A stretch of 64,000 nucleotides of DNA from Halomonas saccharevitans (GTDB lineage Bacteria > Pseudomonadota > Gammaproteobacteria > Pseudomonadales > Halomonadaceae), in NCBI RefSeq assembly GCF_900116405.1, contig NZ_FPAQ01000006.1:58283-122282 (forward strand), in the 5' to 3' direction. Shown piece by piece: positions 10,356-22,207 of the stretch. The position numbers and the translations under genes were made by a program. The notes under the pieces are model-generated. The model worked only from the letters and a program-made list of their open reading frames with translations, did no database searches and was not told the origin of the DNA. The number at the start of each line of letters is the position of its first letter. The stretch's first letter is position 1.

Positions 10356-10976
10356 ATGAGAAAGCTACTGGCAAGCCTGGCAATCACCATGGGCGCGGTC
10401 GGCGTGGCCCATGCGGACCTTCAAGCGGACGCCGATGCGGCGGCCGGTCGAGACAAGGCGCAGGCCTGCGCCGCCTGTCATGGCCAGCAGGGCATCAGCC
10501 CCTCCGGCGCCTTCCCCAACCTGGCCGGACAGCAGGCCTCCTACCTGGCCAAGCAGATCATGGACATCCGCGACGGCAACCGCATGGTGGCCCAGATGGC
10601 CGGCCAGGTGGACAACTACTCCGACCAGGACGCCTGGGACGTGGCCAAGTACTTCGCCGAGATGGACCCGGCCCTGGGCCAGGCCGAGGATGACGAGGTG
10701 CTGATCGAGCGCGGCCGCGAGCTCTACCGTGCCGGCAACATGGCCAAGGGCATCCCGGCCTGCTCGGCCTGCCACAGCCCGACCGGCGAGGGCATCGGCT
10801 CGGCGGTCTACCCGGCGCTCTCCGGCCAGAAGCATGATTACCTGGTCTCCACCCTGCAGGACTTCGCCGCCGGCGAGCGCGCGAACGACCCCGCCGCCAT
10901 CATGCGCAGCATCGCCGCCAAGATGAGCGATAGCGACATGGACGCCGTGTCCAACTACGTGCGCGGCCTGCACTGA
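10356..10976 (+). CDS. Dihaem cytochrome c4
   Basis: This periplasmic dihaem electron carrier feeds terminal oxidases. The signal peptide ends AHA after residue 20. Two haem c attachment motifs mark two homologous domains: CAACH at Cys38-His42 and CSACH at Cys136-His140. Distal Met ligands are likely in the NRMVAQM and AAKMSD regions. The 206-residue length fits the c4 family. In Pseudomonas the same trio, engB / cytochrome c4 / dsbA, is found. Cytochrome maturation and DsbA-dependent disulfide chemistry meet in the periplasm, a plausible reason for the pairing. Confidence 0.93.
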   Translation: MRKLLASLAITMGAVGVAHADLQADADAAAGRDKAQACAACHGQQGISPSGAFPNLAGQQASYLAKQIMDIRDGNRMVAQMAGQVDNYSDQDAWDVAKYFAEMDPALGQAEDDEVLIERGRELYRAGNMAKGIPACSACHSPTGEGIGSAVYPALSGQKHDYLVSTLQDFAAGERANDPAAIMRSIAAKMSDSDMDAVSNYVRGLH

Positions 10977-11008
10977 GCCCCGGCCCGGCGAGCCGGGCAC
11001 CGGTACTT

Positions 11009-11033
11009 CGAGGGCGGCCTGGGGCCGCCCTCG
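11009..11033 (+). terminator. Hairpin after cytochrome c4
   Basis: An 11-bp GC-rich stem (CGAGGGCGGCC pairing with GGCCGCCCTCG) with a 3-nt loop, 33 nt after the stop codon. There is no T-tract, so it may terminate only partly or protect the 3' end. Confidence 0.5.
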
Positions 11034-11142
11034 GCGTCTGCGGGGAACCCGGACGCCGACGGGGCATCAAAGCCAGCGGCGTGTCGCCCACAGGCACCCG
11101 AATCCTGTTTCATTCAAGGTGTTGCACTCAAGGAGAGCCCCC

Positions 11143-11775
11143 ATGCTGAAGACCCTGATGGTTGCCCTGGCCGGCCTTGGCCTGTCATCCCTGGTATCCG
11201 CCGCCCCCCTCGTCGAGGGCGAGCACTACACCGTGCTCGAGAACCCGGTGGAGACGCGGGTCGAGGACGGTCAGGTCGCGGTGACCGAGGCCTTCTGGTA
11301 CGGCTGCCCGCACTGCTACGACCTGGAAGACCCGCTCAACGCCTGGGTCGCCGAGCAGTCCGAGGACGTGGCCTTCCAGCGCATGCCGGCCACCATGGGT
11401 GGCACCTGGAACACCCATGCCTTCGCCTACTATGCCGCCGAGCAGCTGGGGATCCTCGACGAGCTCCACGAGGATTTCTTCCACGCCATCCACGAGGAGG
11501 GCCGCCGCCTGGCCTCGGAAGACGACATCGCCGCCTTCTTCAGCGACTACGGCGTCAGCGAGCAAGAGGCCCGCGAGGCGCTGGCCTCCTTCGGCGTGAA
11601 GAGCCAGGTGAACCAGGCCCATGCGCGCATGCGCCAGATGCAGCTGATGGGCGTGCCGGCGCTGATCATCGACGGCCGCTACCTGGTCTCGCCGAGCACC
11701 GCCGGCAGCCTCGGCAACATGCCGCAGATCGCCGGCGCGCTGGTCGACAAGGTCCGCGAGGAGCGTGCTGACTGA
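11143..11775 (+). CDS. dsbA: Thiol:disulfide interchange protein DsbA
   Basis: This periplasmic thioredoxin-fold oxidase introduces disulfide bonds. The start at the ATG at 11143 follows AAGGAGAG; the frame's upstream GTG at 11119 is not needed. The signal peptide ends about Ala20-Ala21. The active site is C55-P-H-C58 in FWYGCPHC, and the cis-Pro loop is GVPALIIDGRYLV. Length is 210 residues, as in Pseudomonas DsbA. The next gene begins just after the stop. Confidence 0.95.
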   Translation: MLKTLMVALAGLGLSSLVSAAPLVEGEHYTVLENPVETRVEDGQVAVTEAFWYGCPHCYDLEDPLNAWVAEQSEDVAFQRMPATMGGTWNTHAFAYYAAEQLGILDELHEDFFHAIHEEGRRLASEDDIAAFFSDYGVSEQEAREALASFGVKSQVNQAHARMRQMQLMGVPALIIDGRYLVSPSTAGSLGNMPQIAGALVDKVREERAD

Positions 11776-11776
11776 G

Positions 11777-12613
11777 ATGCCCCAGCTGGCCGAGGCAAGG
11801 ACACGGCTGCTCGACGGCGGCCACCTGAAGCTGCTCACCTTCAACCTGCAGGTGGGCATACAGACCTCGGCCTACCACCACTACCTGACGCGCAGCTGGC
11901 AGCACTTCCTGCCGCACCCCAAACGGCTGCAGCGTCTGAACATGATCGGCGAGGTGCTCGGCCGCTTCGACATCGTCGGCCTCCAGGAGGCCGACGGCGG
12001 AAGCTTCCGCTCGAGCCACATCAACCAGGTGGAATACCTCGCCACGCACGCCGGCTTTCCCCACCATTTCCAGCAGCTCAACCGCAACCTGGGCCGCATC
12101 GCCCAGCACAGCAACGGGCTGCTCTCGCGACTGACGCCGTCGCGGATCGAGGAGCACCGCCTGCCCGGCACCCTGCCCGGCCGCGGGGCGATCCATGTCC
12201 GCTACGGCGAGGGCCCCGACGCCCTGCACCTGTTCGTCGCCCACCTGGCGCTGAGCCATCGCGGCCGAGTGCGCCAGCTCGACTACCTCAGCGAGATCAT
12301 CCGCCCGCTGCGCCATGTGGTGGTGATGGGCGATCTCAACTGCACCCCGGACCAGCTGCACGGCCACGAGCGCTTCCGCGCCTCGCTGCCGCTGCACCCG
12401 GTGCGCCCGCCGCTCAGCTACCCCTCCTGGCAGCCGCGCCGCGCCCTGGACCACATCCTGCTCTCCGACTCGCTACAGGCGGACGAGGTGCGGGTGCTCG
12501 AGCACCTCTTCTCGGATCACCTGCCGATCGCCGTGGACGTGCGGCTGCCCGATGCCTGCCTGACCAGCTGCCTGGCCGCCGGCCGGCAGACGAGCGAGCG
12601 CAGGCGACACTGA
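11777..12613 (+). CDS. Endonuclease/exonuclease/phosphatase family protein
   Basis: This EEP-fold metal-dependent hydrolase has about 278 residues. Motifs seen are LLTFNLQVG (Asn), the metal-binding Glu in VGLQEADGG, VAHLALSHRGR, the catalytic VVMGDLNCTPDQ, and the terminal SDHLPIAVDV His. Substrate is unknown; family members cleave nucleic acids, phosphoinositides or sphingomyelin. No signal peptide is visible. It starts 2 nt after the dsbA stop, and the same neighbour is seen at dsbA in Pseudomonas, so it is probably in the same transcript. An in-frame GTG at 11765 is an alternative start. Confidence 0.85.
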   Translation: MPQLAEARTRLLDGGHLKLLTFNLQVGIQTSAYHHYLTRSWQHFLPHPKRLQRLNMIGEVLGRFDIVGLQEADGGSFRSSHINQVEYLATHAGFPHHFQQLNRNLGRIAQHSNGLLSRLTPSRIEEHRLPGTLPGRGAIHVRYGEGPDALHLFVAHLALSHRGRVRQLDYLSEIIRPLRHVVVMGDLNCTPDQLHGHERFRASLPLHPVRPPLSYPSWQPRRALDHILLSDSLQADEVRVLEHLFSDHLPIAVDVRLPDACLTSCLAAGRQTSERRRH

Positions 12614-12639
12614 CGCTCCTCGGGTCGGTAACGTATAGT
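12610..12639 (+). promoter_or_regulatory. Sigma-70-like promoter for the TRAP QM genes
   Basis: CTGACG (12610-12615) and TATAGT (12634-12639) are separated by 18 nt, about 90 nt upstream of the DctQ-type gene and overlapping the end of the EEP gene. Confidence 0.5.
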
Positions 12640-12728
12640 CAGCGTTGGTCGCCGCGACGGTAAGCACGCCTCCCGTGTGCGACCATCCGGCCTTTTCCTA
12701 CGCTCAGTCCGACACAGCGAGACCCCCC

Positions 12729-13286
12729 ATGGCCCAATCCCGCGAGCTGCCGGGCATCATCGCCTGGCTCGACCGCGCCTCGGAGCGGCTCGGCAACAGC
12801 CTCTCCTGGCTAATCCTTTTGATGATGCTCATCCAGTTCCTGATCGTGGTGCTGCGCTACGCCTTCAGCGTCAACAGCATCCCCATGCAGGAGTCGGTGA
12901 TGTACATGCACGCCGCGGTGTTCATGCTGGCCGCCGCCTACACCCTCAAGCACGACGGCCATGTGCGGGTGGACATCTTCTATCGGGGGATGACGCCGAA
13001 GCGCAAGGCGCTGGTCGACCTCGCCGGCACCCTCTTTTTGCTGCTGCCGGTAATGGGCTTCGTGATCCTCTCGAGCCTCGGTTACGTCGGCAAGTCCTGG
13101 GCGATCCTCGAGGGCTCGCCCGACTCCGGCGGCATCCCCGGGGTCTTCCTGCTCAAGACGCTGATCCCGCTGTTTGCCGGCCTGATGATCCTCCAGGCCC
13201 TGGTCGAGGCGGTGAAGAACGTCTACGTGATGACCGGACGCCTTCCCGCTACCCATGACGACGAGCCCCACGAGGAGCACCTGTGA
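12729..13286 (+). CDS. TRAP transporter small membrane subunit (DctQ type)
   Basis: This four-helix small subunit of a tripartite ATP-independent periplasmic transporter has about 185 residues. Hydrophobic segments include LSWLILLMMLIQFLIVVLRY, MYMHAAVFMLAAAYTL, FLLLPVMGFVILSSLGYV and FLLKTLIPLFAGLMILQALVEAV. The HVRVDIFY motif is typical of the family. I chose the ATG at 12729 (MAQSRELPG); the frame is open 28 codons upstream. The stop overlaps the start of the large subunit (TGATG), consistent with a 1:1 QM complex. Confidence 0.92.
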   Translation: MAQSRELPGIIAWLDRASERLGNSLSWLILLMMLIQFLIVVLRYAFSVNSIPMQESVMYMHAAVFMLAAAYTLKHDGHVRVDIFYRGMTPKRKALVDLAGTLFLLLPVMGFVILSSLGYVGKSWAILEGSPDSGGIPGVFLLKTLIPLFAGLMILQALVEAVKNVYVMTGRLPATHDDEPHEEHL

Positions 13287-14689
13287 TGCTGGAATTCATG
13301 CCGCTGATCCTCTTCATCGTCATCTGCCTGGTGCTGATGGCCGGCTACCCGGTCGCGCTGTCGCTCGCCGGCACCGCGCTGGCCTTCGCCGGGCTGGGCC
13401 TCGGGCTCGAGTCGCTGGGCATCGATGCCCACTTCGATGCCGGCTACCTGGGCGCCTTCCCCAACCGCCTCTACGGCATCATGACCAACCAGACGCTGCT
13501 GGCGGTGCCGCTGTTCGTGCTGATGGGCGTGCTGCTGGAGAAGTCCAAGGTCGCCGAGACCCTGCTCGAGGCCATGGCCCTGCTGTTCGGCTCGCTGCGT
13601 GGGGGCCTGGGCATCTCGGTGACCCTGGTCGGCATGCTGCTGGCGGCCTCCACCGGCATCGTCGGCGCCACCGTGGTCACCATGGGCCTGATGTCGCTGC
13701 CGACCATGCTCAAGCGCGGCTACAGCGTGCCGCTGGCCACCGGCACCATCTGCGCCACCGGCACCCTGGGGCAGATCATCCCGCCCTCCATCGCCCTGGT
13801 GCTGCTGGGCGACGTGCTCTCCTCGGCCTATCAGCAGGCCCAGCTCTCCATGGGCATCTTCAGCCCCAAGACGGTCTCGGTGGGTGATCTGTTCATGGGC
13901 GCCCTGATCCCCGGCCTGGTACTGGTGGTGTTCTATATCGCCTATGTTGCCGTGATCGCCTGGTGGAAGCCCAGCGCCACGCCGGCCGTCGATCGCCGCG
14001 AGCTGATGGAGGAGCTCGGCCACGAGGGCGGCCTCGGCCTGCTGCTGCTCAAGGGCCTGGTACCGCCCATCGTACTGATCGTGATCGTGCTGGGCTCGAT
14101 CCTCGGCGGCTTCGCCACCCCCACCGAGGCCTCGGCCGTGGGCGCCTTCGGCGCGCTGATGCTGGCCCTGGCCTACCGCCGCCTGGATCTCGCCACCCTC
14201 AAGGAGGTACTGCGCTCCACCACCCACGTCACCACCATGGTATTCATGATCCTGATCGGCGCGGCGCTGTTCTCGCTGGTGTTCCGCGCCTACGGCGGCG
14301 AGGAGCTGGTGACCGAGGTCTTCGAGGGCATGCCCGGCGGCGTGGTCGGGGCGACGCTGATCGTGATGCTGGTGATCTTCCTGCTCGGCTTCATCCTCGA
14401 CTTCATCGAGATCACCTTCGTGGTGGTGCCGATCGTCGGGCCGATCCTGCTGGCCATGGGCCTCGATCCCATCTGGCTCGGCATCATGATCGCCATCAAC
14501 CTGCAGACCTCCTTCCTCACGCCGCCCTTCGGCTTCGCGCTCTTCTACCTGCGCGGCGTGGCGCCGGACTCGGTGCCCACCTCGGCGATCTACAAGGGCG
14601 TCATGCCGTTCATCGTGCTGCAGCTGGCCATGCTGCTGGCCCTGGCCTTCTTCCCCGGGCTCGCCACCTGGCTGCCGGACCAGTTCTAG
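13286..14689 (+). CDS. TRAP transporter large membrane subunit (DctM type)
   Basis: This 467-residue Na+-coupled transport subunit has about a dozen hydrophobic segments. Typical blocks are NQTLLAVPLFVLMGVLLEKS, the loop GIVGATVVTMGLMSLPTML, IIPPSIALVLLGD, FATPTEASAVGAFGAL and LTPPFGFALFYLRGVAP. It starts at ATG 13286 after GAGGAG, overlapping the Q-subunit stop. Its length and the large lumenal insert suit the mannitol/2-oxo-acid branch. A GC-rich hairpin and about 200 bp separate it from its presumed binding protein. Confidence 0.93.
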   Translation: MLEFMPLILFIVICLVLMAGYPVALSLAGTALAFAGLGLGLESLGIDAHFDAGYLGAFPNRLYGIMTNQTLLAVPLFVLMGVLLEKSKVAETLLEAMALLFGSLRGGLGISVTLVGMLLAASTGIVGATVVTMGLMSLPTMLKRGYSVPLATGTICATGTLGQIIPPSIALVLLGDVLSSAYQQAQLSMGIFSPKTVSVGDLFMGALIPGLVLVVFYIAYVAVIAWWKPSATPAVDRRELMEELGHEGGLGLLLLKGLVPPIVLIVIVLGSILGGFATPTEASAVGAFGALMLALAYRRLDLATLKEVLRSTTHVTTMVFMILIGAALFSLVFRAYGGEELVTEVFEGMPGGVVGATLIVMLVIFLLGFILDFIEITFVVVPIVGPILLAMGLDPIWLGIMIAINLQTSFLTPPFGFALFYLRGVAPDSVPTSAIYKGVMPFIVLQLAMLLALAFFPGLATWLPDQF

Positions 14690-14698
14690 CAGCACGTT

Positions 14699-14719
14699 CG
14701 CCCGGGCCGGGCCCGGGCG
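14699..14719 (+). terminator. Hairpin between the TRAP permease and binding-protein genes
   Basis: An 8-bp stem CGCCCGGG/CCCGGGCG with a 5-nt loop, 10 nt after the stop. It has no T-tract. The following gap contains TATAGT near 14,780, which may be a -10 for the binding-protein gene. Confidence 0.45.
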
Positions 14720-14899
14720 CGGTGCCGCCTGACACCGAGCGTGGACTGAGAGTTAGCAGCCAAGGCCACCCGATTCGCTATAGTGCCAGCGTCCTGACAC
14801 GGCGCCCGCGCCGTTCACGGCGGGCACGCCCCGACACCCTACCGCCAACCGCCCCCTGGGGCGTCTCGACACCAAGTCCCACAACACGAGAGGCACCGT

Positions 14900-16009
<1,110 letters not shown>

Positions 16010-16021
16010 TCGCGCCGGTGC

Positions 16022-16072
16022 CACGCCACTAACGTGGCGTGCAATACCAAGGGGCCGCCTGCGGGCGGCCCC
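16022..16072 (+). terminator. Tandem hairpins after the TRAP binding-protein gene
   Basis: Two perfect stems: CACGCCAC/GTGGCGTG (16022-16041, loop TAAC) and GGGGCCGCC/GGCGGCCCC (16051-16072, loop TGCG). They separate the TRAP genes from the convergent YqaA-like gene. Confidence 0.6.
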
Positions 16073-16093
16073 TCGTCGTTGTCGGCCGCGCAC

Positions 16094-16525
16094 TCAAGCG
16101 CATAGCGGGGCCAGCCAGGCCTCGGCGAGCCACAGCACCAGGGCGTAGCGGGCGCCCTTGGCCACGGCGATCAGCAGGATCGCCCGCCACCAGGGCAGGC
16201 GCAGGATACCCGCCAGCACGGTGAGCGGGTCGCCGATGAGCGGCGCCCAGGCCGCCAGCAGGCTCCACTCGCCGAAGCGCAGGTACCAGCGCTCGGCGCG
16301 CTCGAGCCCTCCCCGCGAGACCGGAAACCAGCGGCGATCCTGGAAGTGGCGCGCATAGCGCCCCAGGCCCACGTTGACGAGGCTGCCGAGGGTATTGCCG
16401 ACGCTCGCCACGCCCCACAGCCACCATCCCGGCTCGCCCTGGCACCAGAGTCGCGCCAGCCACACCTCGGAGCCACCGGGCAGCAGGGTGGCGCTGGCCA
16501 GCGCCACCAGAAACAGCATCAGCAT
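16094..16525 (-). CDS. YqaA family membrane protein (DedA/SNARE-associated type)
   Basis: This 143-residue inner-membrane protein belongs to the small YqaA branch of the VTT/DedA superfamily. Visible blocks are [44 protein letters not shown], the amphipathic [36 protein letters not shown] and [21 protein letters not shown]. The G-NTLG and PLIGDPLTV motifs are family hallmarks. DedA-type proteins have been linked to lipid scrambling and membrane homeostasis; the role of YqaA itself is not settled. It is divergent from thiD. Confidence 0.88.
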   Translation of the reverse strand: MLMLFLVALASATLLPGGSEVWLARLWCQGEPGWWLWGVASVGNTLGSLVNVGLGRYARHFQDRRWFPVSRGGLERAERWYLRFGEWSLLAAWAPLIGDPLTVLAGILRLPWWRAILLIAVAKGARYALVLWLAEAWLAPLCA

Positions 16526-16588
16526 GGCACCGGGCCCCCTCCCTGCAGTAGGCTATCGGTCCCCTTCGAAAGCAATGACAAGACGCTG

Positions 16589-17401
16589 ATGGCCACCCCC
16601 CGTTCGATCCCCAATACCCTGACCATCGCCGGCTCCGACCCCGGCGGCGGCGCCGGCATCCAGGCCGATCTCAAGACCTTCTCGGCCCTGGGCAGCTATG
16701 GTACCAGCGTGATCACCGCCCTAACCGCGCAGAACACCCGCGGCGTCACCGGGGTGCATCCGGTGCCGGCCGCGTTCATCGCCGCCCAGCTCGACACCCT
16801 GCTCGACGACATCGCCATCGACGCGGTGAAGGTCGGCATGGTGGCCAGCCGAGAGGTGGCCGAGACGATCCGCGACAGCCTCACCGCCCGGCGGCCGCGC
16901 TGGGTGGTGCTCGACCCGGTGATGGTGGCCAAGAGCGGCGATACCCTGGTCGACGACGCCGGCATCGCCGCGGTGCGCGACTGCCTGGTGCCGCTGGCCG
17001 ACCTGATCACCCCGAACCTGCCGGAGGCGGCGGTGCTGCTCGATTGCCCGGTGCCCACCGACCGCGCCGGCATGCAGGCGATGGCGCCCGCCCTGCGCGA
17101 GCTGAGCGCCGGCGCGGTGCTGCTCAAGGGCGGCCACCTGCGCGGCGAGGCCTGCCCGGACCTGCTGATCACCGCCGATACCCTCGAGTGGCTGGAAGGG
17201 CCGCGTATCGACACCGGCAACCTGCACGGCACCGGCTGCACGCTCTCCTCGGCAATCACCGCGCGCCTGGCCCTGGGCGATGCCTTGCCCGAGGCGGTGG
17301 CTGCCGCCAAGGCCTGGCTGTCCCGCGCGCTCGAGCAGAGCCATCGCCTCGCCGTGGGCCAGGGGCACGGCCCGGTGCATCACTTCCACGCCTGGTGGTA
17401 G
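16589..17401 (+). CDS. thiD: Hydroxymethylpyrimidine/phosphomethylpyrimidine kinase
   Basis: This ribokinase-fold kinase phosphorylates HMP and HMP-P in thiamine synthesis. The start is ATG 16589. The N-terminal [24 protein letters not shown] is the ThiD signature, and the C-terminal anion-hole and catalytic base are in [26 protein letters not shown] and LLKGGHL are also present. Length 270 residues is normal. I saw no TPP riboswitch upstream and no other thi genes adjacent, so it appears to be a stand-alone gene. Confidence 0.94.
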   Translation: MATPRSIPNTLTIAGSDPGGGAGIQADLKTFSALGSYGTSVITALTAQNTRGVTGVHPVPAAFIAAQLDTLLDDIAIDAVKVGMVASREVAETIRDSLTARRPRWVVLDPVMVAKSGDTLVDDAGIAAVRDCLVPLADLITPNLPEAAVLLDCPVPTDRAGMQAMAPALRELSAGAVLLKGGHLRGEACPDLLITADTLEWLEGPRIDTGNLHGTGCTLSSAITARLALGDALPEAVAAAKAWLSRALEQSHRLAVGQGHGPVHHFHAWW

Positions 17402-17484
17402 GCGGGCGGCCTTGCGCCCTCCCCCGGTGCCACCCATGCTGAGAGCGGTGCCATCGAGATCTTCCTGTCCGGGAGGGAGTCATC

Positions 17485-18330
17485 ATGAGCCAGACCCTGC
17501 TGTTCGCCAGCGATCTCTCCGCCGAGAACCGCGCCGCCTTCGCTCGTGCCGTGCGCCTGGCGGTGGAGAGCGGCGCCCGCCTCGACATCATCCATGTGCT
17601 CGACCCCTATCTGCCGCGCCGCGTCCTCCACGACCTGGAGGCCGCCGTGGTGGCGGACATCCGCGCGACCCTCACCGACCTGCGTGAGGATTACGCGCTA
17701 CCCGAGCCGTCGAGCCTGATCCAGACCATGGCCGGCGCCCCCTATGCCGAGATCATCCGCGAGGCCCACGAGCGCCAGGCCGACCTGATCATCCTGGGCG
17801 CCCATCGCAAGCGCGGGCAGCCCGACCTGGTGGCCGGCACCACCCTGGCCCGAGTGCTTCGCAGCGCCCCCTGCCCGGTGCTCTCGGTCAGCCACCTGGC
17901 GACCCAGGCGTGGCACGACATCCTGGTGCCGGTAGACTTCTCGCTGACCTCGCGGCACACCCTGCGCGAGACGCTCAAGCGCTTCCCCGAGGCGCGACTG
18001 ACCCTGCTGCATGCCTGGGACATTCCCGGCGAACGCGAGCTGGGCTCGAACGGCGACTACGCCCGCTGGCGCGACCGCGAGGTGGAGCGGCTGCGCACCC
18101 AGCTGGAGCGCGAGACCGAACAGCTGATGGGCGAGCTCGACGACGTGCCGGAGCTCGAGCTGGTGCTCGAACAGGGCGATCCCCTGGAGGTGTTGATGAC
18201 GCGCCTGCGGCGCCAGCCGCCGGACCTGCTCGCGCTGGGCAGCCGCGGGCAGCTGGGCCGCCAGAGCCAGATCACCGAGCGCCTGCTCTCGGAGCCCCAC
18301 TGCGACGTCATGCTCTGTCGCGCCTGGTAG
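17485..18330 (+). CDS. Tandem-domain universal stress protein (UspE type)
   Basis: This 281-residue protein has two Usp domains. The first (residues 1-135) begins TLLFASDLSAENRAAFARA and ends with the nucleotide-binding-like ILGAHRKRGQPDLVAGTTLARVLRSAPCPVL. The second (about 145-281) begins DILVPVDFSLTSRHTL and ends LGSRGQLGRQSQITERLLSEPHCDVML. Usp proteins respond to stress and often bind ATP; the second domain's G-X2-G-like motif is less canonical. A strong GGAGGGAG precedes the ATG. It stands alone and is distinct from TeaD at 25.4 kb. Confidence 0.9.
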   Translation: MSQTLLFASDLSAENRAAFARAVRLAVESGARLDIIHVLDPYLPRRVLHDLEAAVVADIRATLTDLREDYALPEPSSLIQTMAGAPYAEIIREAHERQADLIILGAHRKRGQPDLVAGTTLARVLRSAPCPVLSVSHLATQAWHDILVPVDFSLTSRHTLRETLKRFPEARLTLLHAWDIPGERELGSNGDYARWRDREVERLRTQLERETEQLMGELDDVPELELVLEQGDPLEVLMTRLRRQPPDLLALGSRGQLGRQSQITERLLSEPHCDVMLCRAW

Positions 18331-18375
18331 CGGGTCGTCCATCTGGAGGGCCGTCCCTCGCATGGGTCAAGCGCA

Positions 18376-18404
18376 TCTACACAGAACCTGCACGCGATTA
18401 TAGT
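18376..18404 (+). promoter_or_regulatory. Sigma-70-like promoter for the chalcone-isomerase-like gene
   Basis: TCTACA (18376-18381), 17-nt spacer, TATAGT (18399-18404); about 40 nt upstream of the start codon. Confidence 0.55.
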
Positions 18405-18442
18405 GTCTGTACAAGCCACACCCCGAAGCGTGAGGTTCGTCC

Positions 18443-19036
18443 ATGTTCCTGTCCTGCACCCGCGGCCGCCTACTGCTCACCGCCCTGGTGATCGCGCTGC
18501 CCGCTGCGGCCGCCTCGGCCGAGAGTAGGCCCGCCGAAAAGGAGCCCGTCGAGGTCGAGGGCGCCCGCTTCGCCGCCACGCTGGAAGTCGGCGAGCGCCG
18601 CTATGAGCGCATCGGCCACGGCCTCTTTCGCTACATGATCTGGGATGCCTACGCCGGCGCCTACTACCAGGCCGCCGGCTACCCTCGCCCGGCCCCGCAG
18701 TCCGAAGTGCCGCGCCGCCTGGAGCTGGAATACTTCCACGCCATCGAGGCCGGGGACTTCGCCGAGGTGACCCGTGAGCGCATCCAGAAGGCCCTGCCCG
18801 GCAGCGAATTCGCCCGCCTCGAGTCGAGCCTCTCCGCCTTCAACGACCGCTATCGCGACGTCAGTCCCGGCGACCGCTACGCCCTGGGCTGGGACGGCGA
18901 GGCCCTGACCCTTGCCCTGAACGGCGAGCCACTCTATTCAGGCGGCGACCAGGCGCTTGCCAGCGCGCTGTTCGGCATCTGGCTGGGCGACGATCCGCTG
19001 GGGGACGATTTCCGGGACGACCTGCTGGGACGCTGA
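18443..19036 (+). CDS. Secreted chalcone isomerase-like protein
   Basis: This 197-residue exported protein has a signal peptide ending near ASAES. The mature part matches the chalcone isomerase-like family of bacteria: VEVEGARFAATLEVGERRYERIGHGLFRYMIWDAYAGAYY, then RLELEYFHAIEAGDFAEVTRERI and a C-terminal FGIWLGDDPLGDDFRDDLLG. In bacteria these proteins are not flavonoid enzymes; a fatty-acid- or lipid-binding role is only suspected. Its neighbour dtd is probably co-transcribed, 69 nt downstream. Confidence 0.85.
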   Translation: MFLSCTRGRLLLTALVIALPAAAASAESRPAEKEPVEVEGARFAATLEVGERRYERIGHGLFRYMIWDAYAGAYYQAAGYPRPAPQSEVPRRLELEYFHAIEAGDFAEVTRERIQKALPGSEFARLESSLSAFNDRYRDVSPGDRYALGWDGEALTLALNGEPLYSGGDQALASALFGIWLGDDPLGDDFRDDLLGR

Positions 19037-19105
19037 GGGCGGCCATCCAGCCAGCCGCCGTGCTAGGCTTGACCGCCCGAGACATCAGCCAGGAGAGCTC
19101 GCCCG

Positions 19106-19543
19106 ATGAAGGCCCTGATTCAGCGCGTGCGACGCGCCAGCGTAGAGGTGGACGAGCGTGAGGTGGGCGCCATCGGCCCGGGGCTGCTGGCCCTGGTGGG
19201 CGTCGAGAGGGGCGATGACGAGGCCTCGGCCGACCGGCTGCTGCACAAGCTGCTGCACTACCGGGTCTTCGCCGACGCGGCCGGCAAGATGAACCTCAAT
19301 GTGCAGCAGGCCGAGGGCGGACTGCTGCTGGTCTCCCAGTTCACCCTGGCCGCCGATACCCGCAAGGGGCTCAGGCCGAGCTTCTCCAGCGCTGCCCCGC
19401 CCGCCGAGGGCGAGCGCCTCTTTCACTACCTGCTCGACCGGACCAGGGCGGCCTGGCCGACGGTGGAAAGCGGCGAATTCGCCGCCGACATGCAGGTCGC
19501 GCTGATCAACGACGGACCGGTCACCTTCCTGCTGGAGGGCTGA
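19106..19543 (+). CDS. dtd: D-aminoacyl-tRNA deacylase
   Basis: This 145-residue enzyme hydrolyses D-amino acids from mischarged tRNAs. Both signature motifs are visible: [12 protein letters not shown] (residues about 77-88) and the cis-proline motif in [10 protein letters not shown] at the C-terminus. The ATG follows AGGAGAG. Confidence 0.96.
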   Translation: MKALIQRVRRASVEVDEREVGAIGPGLLALVGVERGDDEASADRLLHKLLHYRVFADAAGKMNLNVQQAEGGLLLVSQFTLAADTRKGLRPSFSSAAPPAEGERLFHYLLDRTRAAWPTVESGEFAADMQVALINDGPVTFLLEG

Positions 19544-19588
19544 GCTCACCCGAGCCGCCCACAGCCCCGACCCTCGTGAGCGCCGGCA

Positions 19589-21535
<1,947 letters not shown>

Positions 21536-21588
21536 GCAGGCTCCACTCGGCAGTCGGTGAGGCCGCCGCCCAGAGGCGACAGCGTGTC

Positions 21589-22116
21589 ATGACCCACGAT
21601 TCTACCCAATTGCCCGACGCTCTGCGGGCCCGTCTGCGCCGCGACCCGCTCTGGGAGTTCGCGCTGGCCCTCTACGGGCGCGACGGTGTCGAGGCCGCCT
21701 GCCTGTCGCTGCAGGACGAGGCCGGCGTCGATGTCTGCGAGATGCTCTGGCACTGCTGGCTTTACCACCACGGCCTGACTTGCGACGCCCCGCCCGATGA
21801 CACGCGTCGTTGGCAACGCGACGTCACGGCGCCGCTGCGCCGCCTGCGCCGGGCCCTCAAGGCCGAGGCCCAGGACGACGCCGGCGTCGCCGAGCTGCGC
21901 CGCACGCTCCAAAAGGCCGAGCTCCAGGCCGAGCGCGAGGCCCTCTCGCACCTGCAACGCCAGGCCCTGAGCGGACGCGGCATTGCGCCGCTGCCTACGC
22001 CGCCTCCCGCTCCACTGGAGGTCCTCGCCAACCGTCTTCGGCTCCGCAAAGCCCGTGATCTTACTAAACTTAAGATGCTAATAAGCCAGCTTGACCCCTC
22101 AAAGGGGCCACGCTAG
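21589..22116 (+). CDS. TIGR02444 (DUF2390) family protein
   Basis: This roughly 175-residue protein of unknown function starts at the ATG at 21589; the open frame continues upstream into yheS but is not family-like there. Recognisable sequence is DPLWEFALALYGRDGVEAACLSLQDEAGVDVCEMLWHCWL, typical of the family. A long charged helical region with AELRRTLQKAELQAEREAL follows. The C-terminal tail (LTKLKMLISQLD) is AT-richer than its surroundings and overlaps the candidate teaA promoter. Confidence 0.85.
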   Translation: MTHDSTQLPDALRARLRRDPLWEFALALYGRDGVEAACLSLQDEAGVDVCEMLWHCWLYHHGLTCDAPPDDTRRWQRDVTAPLRRLRRALKAEAQDDAGVAELRRTLQKAELQAEREALSHLQRQALSGRGIAPLPTPPPAPLEVLANRLRLRKARDLTKLKMLISQLDPSKGPR

Positions 22117-22119
22117 CCT
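22091..22119 (+). promoter_or_regulatory. Candidate promoter for teaABCD
   Basis: TTGACC (22091-22096), 17-nt spacer, TAGCCT (22114-22119), within the 3' end of the preceding gene. The -35 is strong and the -10 weak, as often at osmotically regulated promoters. The spacer contains the inverted repeat CCCCTCAAAGGGG. The leader to teaA would be about 80 nt. Confidence 0.5.
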
Positions 22120-22207
22120 GAAATCAGTTGAGTGAATGCCGAATTCACCAGACGCCTGCCGATGGGCCATCCCCGTCGCGGGTCAAACCTGTAGAGGGAT
22201 CACAAGA